A stretch of DNA of 64,000 nucleotides, taken from Benincasa hispida. Lineage: Eukaryota > Streptophyta > Magnoliopsida > Cucurbitales > Cucurbitaceae. Positions within the stretch are counted from its first letter, which is position 1; each line of letters opens with the position of its first letter. Positions 11,735 to 23,485 of the stretch are shown piece after piece. The stretch spans positions 3,102,471-3,166,470 of the forward strand of contig NC_052351.1 of assembly GCF_009727055.1 (NCBI RefSeq), in the 5' to 3' direction. The translations under genes and the position numbers were made by a program. A model generated the notes under the pieces. It ran no database searches. It worked only from the letters and a program-made list of their open reading frames with translations, and was not told where the DNA came from.

Positions 11735-12765
11735 TTAAATTTGGGGGTGTTTTTATGAATTTTTGAATTTCAATTTCACATTTTGTATGCTTTAGTCATA
11801 GTAATTAATTACAATTGAAATTTATGCTAAGTTCTCCATTTTATTTGCATTTTCTTTACGTTTGTTTCCCATAAATTTTTACCGCATTCTTAATATTCTT
11901 ATATGCTTTGTGTTTTTAACAATGACCTCTATGATGATACTTGTGCTAAAATAGGCGACGATTAGTTGAGACTAGTTTTTAGTACTTAGCTCTAGGACTT
12001 TGCCTTAAGAAATATTTTTTGAAATAGTATGCGAGTAAGATTTTTCTCAAACCTCTTTTACGATGTTTTTTTGAAGTCATAGCCTAATTCAGTTTTTAGC
12101 AATGAGGACCTTGCCACTCTAAAAAATTTGAGGGTAGGAGAGGTCTGAGCATATGCGCTTAACTTAAACCTGTCTCTTATACACATCTAGATGTGTATAA
12201 GAGACAGGGAACTCACTTATAGTTGGATATCCGCATGGCACCCGTGAGGGCAAGCCAAAACGATGGTGGGAATCATGATCAACGTCGAAATGACCACAAC
12301 TCCACTGCCTGTGATTCAAAGAAAAATTTGCCAAGGCATGAGTTAAGTATGAGAAGGGTGTCTTGCTCGTAGTTGGACGTCCGCATGGTACCCGTGGATG
12401 CAAGCCAAAATGAAGGTAAGACGCTTGGATCGGTACATAACTTATACTAAAATAAATACATCGAGGAGAAAACTTTTTTTTTTTTTTTTTTGACTTAAAC
12501 ATTGAACAAAAAAGCCCATTTTTGAAAACGAAATATATGATAGCATTGAAAATGAGTAAAAGATTTTTGAGAAATAAGCTTACCGCATCTAAGGGTTGGA
12601 AAGATTCCATATGTAGAGGAGTAAAACCAAGAAAAAATACCAGTCCACCGAATCTTGAATAGGAAAGCATTTGAGAGGTCTAGCTAATGCATCAAAGCAA
12701 GTTAAGATATATTACGACTTTAAATATATGCTTGAGGACAAGTATTATTTTAATTTTGGGGGTTT
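11735..12765 (+). other. 3' untranslated region of the gypsy element, with polypurine tracts and a ~150-bp repeat pair
   Basis: AAATTTGGGGGTG at about 11733-11747 and TTTTGGGGG at about 12755-12764 look like plant gypsy polypurine tracts; the second abuts the 3' LTR. GTTGGATATCCGCATGGCACCC near 12221 recurs as GTTGGACGTCCGCATGGTACCC near 12372, a diverged repeat with a period near 150 bp. Long untranslated regions with tandem repeats are common before the 3' LTR in this lineage. The adapter artefact at 12170-12207 splits this region. Confidence 0.55.
12170..12207. other. Nextera mate-pair junction adapter (assembly contaminant)
   Basis: The 38 bp are exactly the Tn5 mosaic end CTGTCTCTTATACACATCT joined to its reverse complement AGATGTGTATAAGAGACAG. 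This is the circularisation junction of Illumina Nextera mate-pair libraries, not plant DNA. Translation of the minus strand yields the telltale peptide SYTHLDVYKRQ. The two flanks may come from loci kilobases apart. Confidence 0.97.
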
Positions 12766-14250
12766 GATAGCTTGTAGAAATGTAAATTATTTTACTCCTT
12801 TTATCTAAAAGTAGGAATTAATGCGTTAGCTTAACATGAAAATCATGCAATTAATTACATTACGTGATCGCTAGCATACAAAAATTCACGATCCTTGTAA
12901 ATTATAAAACTTGAGCTTTTTAAACGCAAAAATCTACTGAAAGTGATGAAGCAATTGTTGCTACTGGAGTGTATGGAAAAACCTATCGCCCAAAAGGAAT
13001 CACACAAGTTCAATGCGATAAGAGGAGACATGACATTAAATACAACTGATGCATGGACAGTAGAGGTCTAATCAAAGTTGGTAGTAGACAGGAGAGGTTC
13101 ACGACAGAGCCAATGAATTGCTGACGCGAGGAAGTCGATGCGACAAGGTATGGAAATTAATGCCCGGTGTCAGCATAATTGTTAGTGAGAGACGAAAATA
13201 CTCCTCATCGAAACCTATAAATAGCCATAAGAGTCATTCAAAAAAAAAAAAAAAAGAAGAAGAAGAAGAAAAAGAAGAAAAGAAAGAAAGAAAGAAAAAG
13301 AACTAGCGAAGCTTTGTAAAAATTTTCCATTCCTTCCCCGAGATAACTTCCTCCCAAGCTTCTAATTGAGAAGTCTTGAGTTAGAGCTCAAGATTTCTTC
13401 TGGTAGCAAAGGAAGAAGGACATCAACCCCATCACAACCAACATGAAGCAATCATTCAAAAAAGCCAGAAGGTGCAAGAAATTTCATATGACGGCTTGAC
13501 TCTCTATCCTTATCTTTCGTTTTATATTTTCATTAGCATTTGTCTTGTTGTGTAACGTTGAGAAACTTTCACTACCAATATGAGTGGCATCACATTTTCC
13601 TGTTTATCCATTGTCTCTTTACCAAATATGAACAACTAATTTCATAATGGGTTGAGGAAAAAGGAACTAACATATACTGAGTAAAGCATAGACTGGCGTT
13701 CAACTTGTTTGATGTGTACTTCGTAAACTATTTTGTTCAAGTCGACAGATTGCTCTAAATAGAATTAATCATAGCTTGAAAAAGCAAGGGATTTCAGATC
13801 TCATTAAACAAAGAAAGAATTACCTTTAGACGTAAAGATACATCTTTTGCAATAAATACTCATTGCAATGCGTCCTAGAAATATGATATTGTGGCCGAAT
13901 ACACTGAGAAGTGTAGCCTGTGATCATGGGTAAATTGCTTGAATGTGTGGTATATGTATTGCTTTAGAAGTGTTAGTAGTTATTTTATCAACCCTATTTC
14001 ATTCATTGAAATTTTACATTTCTCTTTGCATTTTACTCCACTTGAACTGTGATGTTCATTGCATCCCCATTTTTTATGCATTTTAATAATAGTAGTAAAA
14101 TAGAACCAATCATCCACATTATTGACACCAAGTTGCGTTAAAATCTAAAACAAGCATTTCAGTGCATCTTTAAAGAGCAATCCTTGGGCTTAATTAGATA
14201 AAACAACGCGTTTACACAACTAAGGAGACCAAAGTATAGAATCATCTCAT
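12766..14250 (+). repeat. 3' LTR of the Athila-type element
   Basis: It starts TGATAGCTTGTAGAAATGTA directly after a G-rich polypurine tract. The minus-strand element has a matching start, TGATAATTTGTAGAAATACA, reading from 34831. Both LTRs share a TATA box (TATAAATA, 13216-13223 here) and a U5 block with CCTAGAAATA...ACACTGAGAAGTGTA near 13873-13915. A purine-rich run (A/GAA repeats) lies at 13238-13300. The 3' boundary is not visible as a clean CA plus target duplication, so 14250 is an estimate. Confidence 0.65.
13216..13223 (+). promoter_or_regulatory. TATA box of the gypsy 3' LTR
   Basis: TATAAATA sits about 450 bp into the LTR in the context ACCTATAAATAGCC. The minus-strand LTR has the same element in the same context at 32186-32193. 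Conservation between two independent LTRs supports a promoter role at the U3/R boundary. Confidence 0.6.
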
Positions 14251-15638
14251 CGCATCTATAGAAACACATCAACATATCTGAGAAGTATTTGAAAATATCG
14301 ATATCTGATATGGATTATTTGCCTCACATGAAGTACATAGGCCCAAGGTTTTAAATAATAATAATAATAAATACCTTCATAAAAATATTTTTTTTGCACA
14401 ACAATAAGCTTGCATTATTTGCCTAAAAAAAATTAACAAAAACTTACACTGGTTAACTATTTAATACTATTGGAAAAATTACCTAATTTAATAGTAAAAA
14501 TAGCTCTAACATGGTTTTTTCTCTAAATTTTCTTAACAATATTTGAGGTAGAATTTATTAGGAGCAATGTTAAATGAAAAGCACAAAGATTTTTTTTTTT
14601 TCTAGTAAAGAAGTTAAATTTGGGCATATTTTAAAATGAAAATTAAGATTGCAATGCGTATCTAAATTTGAACTACAATTTAATGAAACTAAAAGTTTAA
14701 AATAAAAATTGACTAAATTGAATAATTTTATTGGTGAAATATACCTTATGTCGTGCCAAAAGAAAATGTTGTCAAATCAACATTCTTTTATTCTTACAAT
14801 ATAAATACAAAGAATCATCTCTAATCATAACTAAAATTATTAAGCATTGAGAATATTTTTGTATGCTTAAATCCTCACATTTTAATTAAATTGTAACTAA
14901 GATACACTTTTAAGACAATCATCATAAAGAGAAAAAAATAGTAGAAAGAAAACTTGAATTGATGTTGTTCAAATATAAAGTTTATTGTTTTTTGAGACGA
15001 AAGTTGAAATGGAATACATTACAACTTTAAAATTAAATATCGTCATTACATAAAATGAAAATTATTTAACGAAATGTTACGACTCGAATCTCTATGAAGA
15101 TTTATTGTTATTATTTAAAAAAAATGCAAAAATCAATCCATGAAGATAATGATTCCTCTTGTGAGAGAAAGGAAGACAAATGTGGAAACCTAACAAAACC
15201 GTTTCCTAAGGAAGAATTGCAATTTCAGTTCAATAATAAATAAAAAATAAAAATTATAAATAAATAATTTTTTTTCATAGATAGAAAAAATGTCAAACTA
15301 TTTATAAAAATAAAAAAAATACTAATAGATAATGATAAACTTCTATCAATGTTAATCAACGATAGAAATTGATAGAAACTGATAGAAGTTTATAAATGAT
15401 AGAAACGGATAGAAATCTAAAATCATTAAATTTTGTTATTTTGTATAAATAGTTTTAAGATTTTTTTTTTTTAATTTTCGAGAATCTCCCATAAATGAAA
15501 TTAAAAATATTTCGAATGAAGAAAGGAAAAATTGTTTGGGAGGAAAGGAAAATTCAATTAAATGAAGTAAAGAATTTATACCTGATGTGCATATATATTC
15601 CTAAATTTTTGGGTTTTCCATTAAATGGCTTAATTCAA

Positions 15639-15640
<2 letters not shown>
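14251..15640. other. AT-rich intergenic sequence
   Basis: No coding signal. The stretch 15280-15440 contains repeated words of the type GATAGAAATTGATAGAAACTG, related to words near 60940-61040, so it is probably a decayed dispersed repeat. The rest is AT-rich and unrecognised. Confidence 0.5.

Positions 15641-15641
<1 letters not shown>

Positions 15642-15685
<44 letters not shown>
15642..15685. repeat. (AT)n microsatellite
   Basis: An uninterrupted alternating AT run of about 44 bp. It is likely length-polymorphic and unstable in sequencing. Confidence 0.95.
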
Positions 15686-15688
<3 letters not shown>

Positions 15689-15697
15689 TAAAGCTTC

Positions 15698-16019
15698 ATT
15701 TGATAATCATTTGGTTTTTTTGTCTCTTTTGTCTTTTTTCTTTTTTTAATTTTTTTTTTTTAAAATTAAACCTATATCATTCATCTTTCTTATAATGATT
15801 TACACATTTGTTAAGTACAATGGTTGAGTTCTTAACCAAATTACAAAAACAAAAACAACTTTTTGAAAGTTATTTTTTTTAATTCTCAAAATTTGACTTG
15901 ATTTTTTAAACAATTGATGAAAAGTAGAAAAGAAATTAAGAAATTTAGAGGTGGAAGTAGTGTCCATAGACTTAATTTTAGAAAACAAAAACAAAAAAAC
16001 AAAATAGTCACCAAACAAA
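15698..16019. mobile_element. MITE-like element with terminal inverted repeats
   Basis: The left end reads TTTGATAATCATTTGGTTTT. The right end reads roughly the reverse complement, CAAAATAGTCACCAAACAAA. The body contains CAATGGTTGAGTTCTTAA and AAAATTTGACTTGATTTTTT. A second copy at about 52736-52998 has the same order of blocks, so it is a dispersed family. No transposase is present. The superfamily is not assigned. Confidence 0.5.
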
Positions 16020-17600
16020 ATCTAAATTATACAAAATTCTCTATATGTCACCAAATTCCTATCTTTTTCATATACAATTTTCGAAGGGATAACCCACTTG
16101 ACCCTACAATATTTGGGTAGCGAGAAAATTTGTAGTAAATTAATTTCTAAGTAGGTGACCACCATATATTGAACCTTTGACTTCTTAATCATTTATTGAT
16201 ATTATGTCTTCCTTTTACCACTAAGTTAATCCATGATAGTTATTTTTTAAGTAATGGATAGATTCAAAACTGTAACATTAATATTTTTCCAGTACAACCC
16301 CTTTGAATAGAGGTCATGCCAATATTACGAGTCAAATTCACTTTGGCTTATAACGTTGAAGTTTATATAAATATGCTAATTTTTTTTTTTTTTTTTTTTA
16401 TAGTTAAAAACAAAATCACAGGAAAAAAGATTTATATTTTTTTTAATAAAAAATTTAAAATTAGACTAGACTCTTTCTAAAAATAGAGGAGCAATGTAAA
16501 ATAAAAAACCAAAGGTTAAAGGCTTCCTTTGAAAATCATGCATACTTACTTACCATTTGTTTGATAAGCTTTCCACATTTTATGATAACACACTTGGATT
16601 CTAAGGTAGATTTCAAAAATCAAATTAAGTTTTATCATTATTAATTTTTTTATTTCAAAATTTATCATGACTTTTCAAAACATTTTTAAAACGTTGGTGA
16701 TAAAGTAAGAAACTACATTCAGAAATACGATTTATAAGCTTAATTTTTTTAAAAAACAGAAAAAGAAAATGTTATCAAATGTCTAAATTAATTCGCTTGA
16801 ACTTCACAAACTCACGTTAACTTAAATTTAATATAATATTATATCATATATACAATGAGAGGTTGAAACCTATCGTTTTCTTATAATAATTAAATATATA
16901 AAGATTGTCAGATCCCATTTTCACAATTATTCGATTTATAGTTACATAAAATTAAGAGTATTTCTATTTTCACCTATAGTTTTTTTTTTTTAATTATTTG
17001 CATGTTACTAAAATTGAAACCAAAATTTAAAACTAAAAATAGTTTATAAAAACAAGTTTAAATTTTAAAGGTACAAAATTAGAAACAAAATCATATATAC
17101 TTGAAATTAAAATTGTAATTATTTTCCACCTTTGAAAATTCACAGTTGAAGAAGGAAAGGTGAGTTTGGAGCCAAAGCACCTGATTCCAAAATGGAAAAA
17201 GAAAAAGAAGGGTTTTTTGGTCTTTTACACTTCTCCCAAGTACTGTCCCATCCATCGTCTTCAATCCCTCTCTTTTCCCTCCTTATCCGCTTATTCAACA
17301 GTTCTACTCTCTCTCTTTTCTCTGATTTTGAAGAAAGGCAATTAAGAAAACGATGAAACACGGACCCAACCCCACAACCAGCTAACTACAAATCATCCAA
17401 AATTTCATCCTCAGCCCCACACAACCCTGATTTTTAAGCTCACTCTTTATATTATGTATGCCATTTCCTTTCCCTATTCATCATAAATATCTCACCTCCA
17501 ACCACCGTTTCTCAACGGTTACTTTAATCCCTCTTTGAATGACTCAAAGAAGAAACGGAAAAAAAACCCATTAAATTCCGCTTTACTTGCATTCTGAGAG
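16020..17600. other. AT-rich intergenic sequence upstream of the ERD4-like gene
   Basis: Homopolymer T runs occur near 16380 and 16980. The stretch 16555-16786 has weak inverted ends (CATTTGTTTGATAAGC...GTTATCAAATG) and may be another MITE. From about 17140 the base composition rises and pyrimidine-rich leader-like sequence appears, consistent with promoter and 5' UTR of the gene starting at 17681. No convincing TATA box stands out. Confidence 0.45.
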
Positions 17601-17680
17601 TGTTTAAGCTTCTTTTCCAGGTGGGTTTCTCCAGATTCACTCAGAAGCTCAAGGAATTGGGATTTTAGAAACAGACCCAG

Positions 17681-20600
17681 ATGGATTTTTCTTCCTTTTT
17701 GACGTCCTTAGGGACGTCTTTTGTGATATTTCTGGTTTTGATGCTTGTTTTCGCTTGGCTTTCTTCAAGGCCTAGCAATCATGTCATTTATTACCCAAAT
17801 CGGATCCTTAAGGGTCTGGATCCGACCGGCGGGTCCAGGTCTAGGAGCCCGTTTGCTTGGATTGTGGAAGCTCTGTCTTCTTCTGAGAAGGATGTGATCT
17901 CTATGTCTGGGGTTGATTCTGCTGTTTACTTTGTGTTTTTGGCCACTGGTCTGTTTTTCTTTCTTTAGAATGTTTCTATTTCTATTGTTATTGGGTGTTT
18001 GCTCTGTTTCTCATTTTGTTCTGCAATTGGAATGTTTTTTCAGTGCTCGGGATTTTTGTGTTGTCTGCTGTTGTTCTGCTGCCAGTTCTCATTCCAATTG
18101 CTGTTACAGATGATGGTATTAAGAATGCTAAAATGAACAATACCCAAAGTGTTGGGACTTTCAGTGAACTTGACAATTTATCGATGGGGAATATCAATGT
18201 AAGCAACATTAATGTCCTGTTTGATAAGGATTTTGTTAACCGTGTTTTCTTTCTTTAGTTAATACATAAATGCGTTTGGATTAGAAAATGAGAAAAAAAA
18301 ATGTTAGTTCTTATCTTTCAGAAAACAGGGAACTGGAGGCTTGGCCTTTTTGATTCTCAGATTTGAGTTTTGACTTGTTTGTTTTCATCTGCAGCTGCGG
18401 AGTAATCGGCTTTGGGCCTTCTTATTAGCCACCTACTGGGTTTCCTTTGTGGCATATTACCTGACATGGAAAGCTTATAATCATGTCTCAGCTCTGAGAG
18501 CTCAAGCTTTAATGGCTCCAGAAGTAAAGGCTGAACAATTTGCCATTATTGTTAGAGATATCCCTCCAGTTCCTGAAGGTCAAACTAGGAAGGAACAGGT
18601 TGATTCTTTCTTTAGGAATATCTATCCAGATACCTTTTATCGATCGATGATTGTCACAGACAACAAACAGGTTTGTTCAACATGAACTTTTTGAATCTTA
18701 GTCGTTCAATATCTCAAGATTGCTTGTGACCCAGTGGTTCAGTTTCTTTAATCTTCTTGCTCTTGTTTCATCTCGTACAGTTGTATCTACCTTGTGATGT
18801 GTTGTTTTTTTTGTTGTTGAAATATTTGTCTGTAGGATGTTTAACAAAACAAATTTGAATTTTGCTCAACAAATTTAAGGAAAATAGAAACAAACAAGAT
18901 CAAATTTTTCCTCTGGGTGAGTGATAGTTTTGGGTTCTTCCACACTATAGTCTGTTGCTAGGAATAGAGTCTGTTGTTGTATTTGCATTGTCGTGTATGG
19001 TTTTTCCGGTTGAAGCCTTTTGCTTCTAGGATATTTAGGATAAGATGTCTCTTTTAGGATATCTAAGATAAGATGTAGATTGTGTGAAACACATTTAAGA
19101 AAATGCGCAACAGATTAGATCGTATTTGCCACTCTGTATGAGAAACAGTTTTGAGTTCTTCCACACTTTTTTTAAGAGAGATTTCTTCCACACTTAATTT
19201 CTGTGTGACATATTATAAATGTTCGTATGTCAAGCAGGTTAATAAATTGTGGGAGGAGTTGGAAGGATACAAGAAGAAGCTCGAACGGTCTGAAGCTATC
19301 TTTTCAGCTTCAAAAACAGAAGCCAAGCCAGAAGGTGTAAGACCAACGCATAAAACTGGCCTTCTTGGTCTTATTGGGAAAAAAGTTGACAGCATAGAAT
19401 TCTACTCTGAGAAGATCAATGAGCTAGTCCCAAAGTTGGAATCTGAACAGAAGGCTACTCTCAGAGAGAAGCAGAAGAATGCTGCTTTAGTCTTCTTTAA
19501 TAACCGGACAAGTGCAGCTTCTGCAGCTCAAAACTTACATGCACAAATCGTTGATAAATGGACAGTTCTGGCAGCTCCAGAACCCCGCCAGCTTATCTGG
19601 CCTAATCTTTATATCAATTTCATTCAGAGGCAAGTCAGGCAGTATGTTGTGTATTTCATTGTGGCCCTGATGATTTTCTTCTACATGATTCCAATTACTG
19701 CAGTTTCGGCTGTTACCACGCTCGATAACTTGAGGAAGTTTCTGCCATTTTTGAAGCCAATTGTGAACATAAATGCAGTCAAGGCAATTTTAGAAGCTTA
19801 CTTACCTCAGTTAGCTCTGATTATCTTCTTGGCTCTGCTGCCTAAGTTACTACTCTTTCTATCTAAATCTGAGGGCATTCCTTCAGAGGGACATGCACAG
19901 AGGGCTGCTTCTGGGAAATATTTCTATTTCACAGTGTTGAACGTGTTCCTTGGAGTCACTTTGAGTGGTGCATTGTTCAGAACATTCAAGAGCATCCAGA
20001 AAGATCCAAACTCTCTTGTTCCCTTGTTGGCAAGTAGTCTTCCAGGCAGTGCAACTTTCTTCCTTACCTTTGTGGCTCTCAAGTAAGCTTCGATTCTAAG
20101 ATCATTCAACTTCATTTTGGTTTTTCATTTAAATTCTATGTCTAATGAGTGTAGATTGAGAATCTAAGTCTAGCGATTGTTACTAGCAAACTGATTATGG
20201 TTCTATTGTGCATCATAGGTTCTTCGTCGGTTTTGGTCTTGAACTATCTAGGATAGTTCCTCTTATCATATTTCATTTGAAGAAGAAATTCCTTTGCAAA
20301 TGTGAAGCTGATGTGAAGGATGCTTGGACTCCTGGAGATCTTGGTTATGGAACTAGAATTCCTGGTGACTTGCTCATTTTTACTATAGTCCTCTGCTACT
20401 CCATCATAACACCTCTGATTGTTCCATTCGGCGTCATATATTTTGGTCTTGGATGGCTTATTCTTCGCAATCAGGTAACGTAAATCAATCGTAGATCTGA
20501 TTGGCAAAATGTAACAACTAAGCCCATTTTCTGCCTTTTGGATCTTTCTTTTGTTGTGTTAATGTGTATGACCTTTTTTTACAGGTCCTGAAAGTTTATG

Positions 20601-20962
20601 TTCCTTCCTATGAGACCTATGGAAGAATATGGCCACATATATTCAACCGTATCGTAGCGTCTCTCCTATTGTACCAACTTACCATGTTCGGTTTCTTCGG
20701 AGTGAAGAAATTTTTCTATGCTCCAATCTTAATTCCACTTCCCATAATTTCCTTGATATTTGCCTTCCTTTGTCACAAAAAGTTCTACCGATCTTTCGCT
20801 GATACCGCTCTTGAAGTTGCTCGTAGTGAGTTGAAGGAAGTTCCTAACATGGAACAAGTGTTCAGGTGTTTCATTCCACCAAGTTTGAGCTCTGAGAAGG
20901 TTGATGACGACCAATTCGAAGATGCACGGTCTCAAGTTTCGAGAACAGGATCATTTGTTTGA
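17681..20962 (+). CDS. ERD4: CSC1-like protein ERD4 (OSCA/TMEM63 family), six exons
   Basis: Exons 17681-17948, 18044-18198, 18395-18670, 19238-20082, 20219-20474 and 20585-20962 join in frame through GT-AG introns to 725 residues, the usual ERD4 length. The family comprises osmosensitive calcium-permeable cation channels (OSCA/CSC1, TMEM63 relatives); ERD4 was named as an early dehydration-response gene of Arabidopsis. The protein has an N-terminal membrane segment (about 5-25), two more near 82-109 and 145-168, and a cytosolic loop at about 170-365 containing EELEGYKKKL and GLLGLIGKKVDSIEFYSEKI. The C-terminal multi-pass channel region starts near 368 (QYVVYFIVALMIFFYMIPI) and includes LPQLALIIFLALLPKLLLFL and ASSLPGSATFFLTFVALKFF. 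The tail ends SRTGSFV. The start MDFSSFLTSLGTS matches the family. Intact, no anomalies. Confidence 0.95.
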
Positions 20963-22000
20963 TAGAAATTTACGTCGTTCTTGGTTTGTCCACGAATCTT
21001 GTGTGAAAGTTAGATGAAAAATGTTGATAGTTTGCATTAGGGATTAAGAAGTTAGGTTGTGATTAATGTACACCTCACTTTGTGTTTATGGTTTTCCCCC
21101 TTGGTTTAGTTTAATAGCCATGAGAAAGGTATCATGTGTGTACAAGAAGAATGAATGATCCATAGCAATTCTTCAATGTCTTCTGTATTTAATGAAACTC
21201 AAAGTGTTATTTCCTTTCTTTCCAGATTACATGTGGATAATCCTTTCATGTATGAACAGTGTGTTATTATAGTTTATATTTGAGGTATAGATTATTATAG
21301 TCTAATTTATAATACTCTAGGGTGCATATTAATTTAGTGTGTTATAATAGTCTGTATTTAGAGTACAAGTTATTAGAGTTTGAATTATAACTGTACTCGA
21401 ATTTTGAATCTATATTAGAGTTTACATGAAATATCATATTTTGAAAATATAATTTAAACTATATGTTTTACCAATTTTGTAAAATTAATTGGATTTTAAT
21501 TTAATTTTTTGTCATTTTGTTATAGAATTCAAAATATGGTAATGTGTTTTTCTTAATAAATTTGACTTTTTGTCATAAAATTGTTATTTTGTTAATCATT
21601 GTATTAATTTTAAATTGTGTTGGTAATTGGCTTTAATGTGATTCTTGAATAAAAACCAACTGTAATTGGCTTGATATCTAAATTTGTAAAACTGGGTTGA
21701 CTTTTTGTTAAAACAGTTTTTTTTACCGTCATAAAATGAGGAAGAAATTATCTTTGAATTTTTGTTATAGAAGTCATAATATGGTAATGTGATTTTGTTA
21801 ATAATTCTAATTTTTGTTATAAAATTGTTATTTTTTTTATATATATTATTGTATTCATTTTAAACTGGTTTAGTAACGGGCTTCAATGTGATTATTGAGT
21901 AAAATTCAATGGTAATTAGACCGAGTTGGTTGCTAATGTGTAGTATGAACAAAAAACCCCAATAAATGGGAATAGAGTCCATGGGTAATCATGAGCAAAA
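20963..22000. other. ERD4-like 3' UTR and AT-rich intergenic sequence
   Basis: The first ~250 bp after the stop are probable 3' UTR. Beyond about 21220 the sequence is AT-rich with internally repeated words, such as GTCATAAAATTGTTATTTTG near 21573 and TTGTTATAAAATTGTTATTTT near 21813. It looks like a diverged repeat and shows no coding signal. Confidence 0.45.
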
Positions 22001-23130
22001 AACAGTAATTATGAGTAAAAAAGCATAAGTAATATGTGTCCACATGACGTAATCATGAACAAGAAACAAAAAAAATGTGTATTCACCTGGTGTAATCATG
22101 AACAAAAAACAGAAAAAAAAAAATATATGTTCTTAAAGTAAGTCCATCATTACACATACATTTTCTATTTTATCATAGTAACAAATATATATAAATATAT
22201 TCTCGCATAAATCTCAAGCCACTGAAGTTGTATGCTAGTTGTCTATCTTGCCAAGAGCACACAAAAGTAAAGATTAGTCACGTAAAAATGAAAATTTTGT
22301 AACCATTCTTCAAAAGATTTACATAAAGCAAAAGGGAAAAAGAAAGTTTAACCTTAGCAAGAGAGAGTGGGGACGCGATTGTTTTTTAATAAGTCCAATC
22401 CCAAAACAAGGTATAAGGGAAAACATTAGTATATTATATAAAACTAAAAACAATATAGGGAGGAGTGAAGACACATGATAAGAAACTAAAGGAGGAAGAT
22501 GAAAATGACATACCAATTGCATTTAGAAAGTAGATGGAATGGGAGGGTCCTTAAAATTGAAGGGAAGTGATATCAATATATAAAGAACACAATTGATGTC
22601 AAATAAAGGCTAAGAGCACCATTTGAGAACAAAGTGAATGAGTTTGAAATAAACCTATCCAATAAAGAGTAACTAACAACTAATGTGAATCATCCTAAAA
22701 AGGAGATATGACAATCCAATGAACCAAATAAACAGTACCAACGTACTATATTTTATTCATTGAGATTCAAATTTCAGAATATATCATGAATAATGGTAAA
22801 TCAGAAAACAACAACCTAGATACATAGACCAATAAATCGATGATTTTGAAATAAACCTACTCAATAAAGAGTACCTAACAACTAATGTCAATCACTATAC
22901 AATAAACCATTCTAAGGGGATATGACAATCCAATCAACCCAAAAAACAGAACCAAAGTACTCTTATCAATCAATGTACAATAAAGAAAACAGACCTAAAA
23001 AACAGGGGATTGACCAACCAATGTAAATCTATTATAAAAAAAATCAATGAATGAGAATAGGGTCCAACCATAATTCAAATTTTAGAATATATCATGAACA
23101 ATGGTAAATCAGAAAACAGCAGAGACCAAC
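22000..23130. repeat. Imperfect tandem repeats with a ~200-bp unit
   Basis: GTAATCATGAACAA-type words repeat three times at 21985-22110. The block GAAATAAACCTATCCAATAA at 22645 recurs at 22848 (203 bp on). AGAATATATCATGAATAATG near 22776 recurs near 23084. The copies are diverged and not of equal length. No protein is encoded, and no function is apparent. Confidence 0.55.
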
Positions 23131-23485
23131 AATAGAGATACAAATACCAACAATGTGCATTAGAAACCAAAAGATGCACAAAAGTTTGTGGTAATGTGAA
23201 ATAAAGCACACAAGTTGAAAATCATAGACCTACAATGGACATACATAGACCACTAATGTACATTAGAAATCAAACAAAAACATAGACCACAAACAAGAAC
23301 ATAAGTTTAAAAAAAATTGACCAACTAGATAGAAAAACACAAGAATGTTTATATATGGAAAAGAAAAAGAGACCCTAACCAGATAGTATTAAAAATATCA
23401 ATAAGCAATGTAGAATAATGAAAATGTAGTCTAATTTCAAGAATCTGCCTTAGTTGGGAAAATTCAATTAGTAGCAAGATTAGGG
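23131..23485. other. AT-rich spacer, nothing recognised
   Basis: No ORF, structured RNA or clear repeat end was seen here. The Copia LTR begins just after it. Confidence 0.4.

Larger units (their letters stand above)
7204..11736 (+). pseudogene. Extra ORF after pol: coiled-coil region, putative plant transposon domain (split), proline-rich tail
   Basis: The N-terminal part (7204-7572) is charged and helical, without a clear family. A lysine/glutamate-rich stretch of low-complexity coiled coil follows (7640-7970). From about 8000 the frame reads KVVKPSMVRAFYDRVACHK, is cut by an inserted LTR (8092-10237), and resumes YQVDIGTEIVCFDIKKLNTI. It continues NLTPEANVLLYFIKKKLFPT, HVMVIYYIMKHIPINVGHII and GKLFFLSLVTRLCDAQG. 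That order matches the putative plant transposon protein domain (Pfam Transposase_32 type) seen downstream of pol in Athila/Tat elements. The tail has proline-rich PPPDDTPLPHLL and a glutamine-rich coil LRRQQQELVNKQNELRGF. Stops and a frameshift at the LTR junction make it a pseudogene. Confidence 0.65.
1..14250 (+). mobile_element. Degenerate Athila/Tat-type Ty3/gypsy retrotransposon, 5' end outside window
   Basis: Translated in pieces, the region gives in order: the gag C-terminus, retropepsin, reverse transcriptase, RNase H, integrase, an extra long ORF after pol, a polypurine tract and a 3' LTR. This order, the RT block reading HIPLPFIVHMLDRLIGNVLF, and an ORF downstream of integrase fit the Athila/Tat branch of Ty3/gypsy. 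Many stops and frameshifts show it is dead. Two foreign LTRs interrupt it, at 897-2797 and 8092-10237. An adapter artefact lies at 12170-12207, so the join between the coding part and the 3' LTR is unproven. The right limit is approximate because the 3' LTR end is not resolved. Confidence 0.85.

Noticed and set aside
12164..12670. 168-residue minus-strand ORF containing SYTHLDVYKRQ
   Set aside because: The open frame runs through the adapter junction and a poly-T tract; the peptide is a known by-product of the adapter sequence. It is not a gene.
17140..17361. Minus-strand ORF overlapping the ERD4-like leader
   Set aside because: It is antisense to a pyrimidine-rich leader region, with no homology, and is open by composition only.
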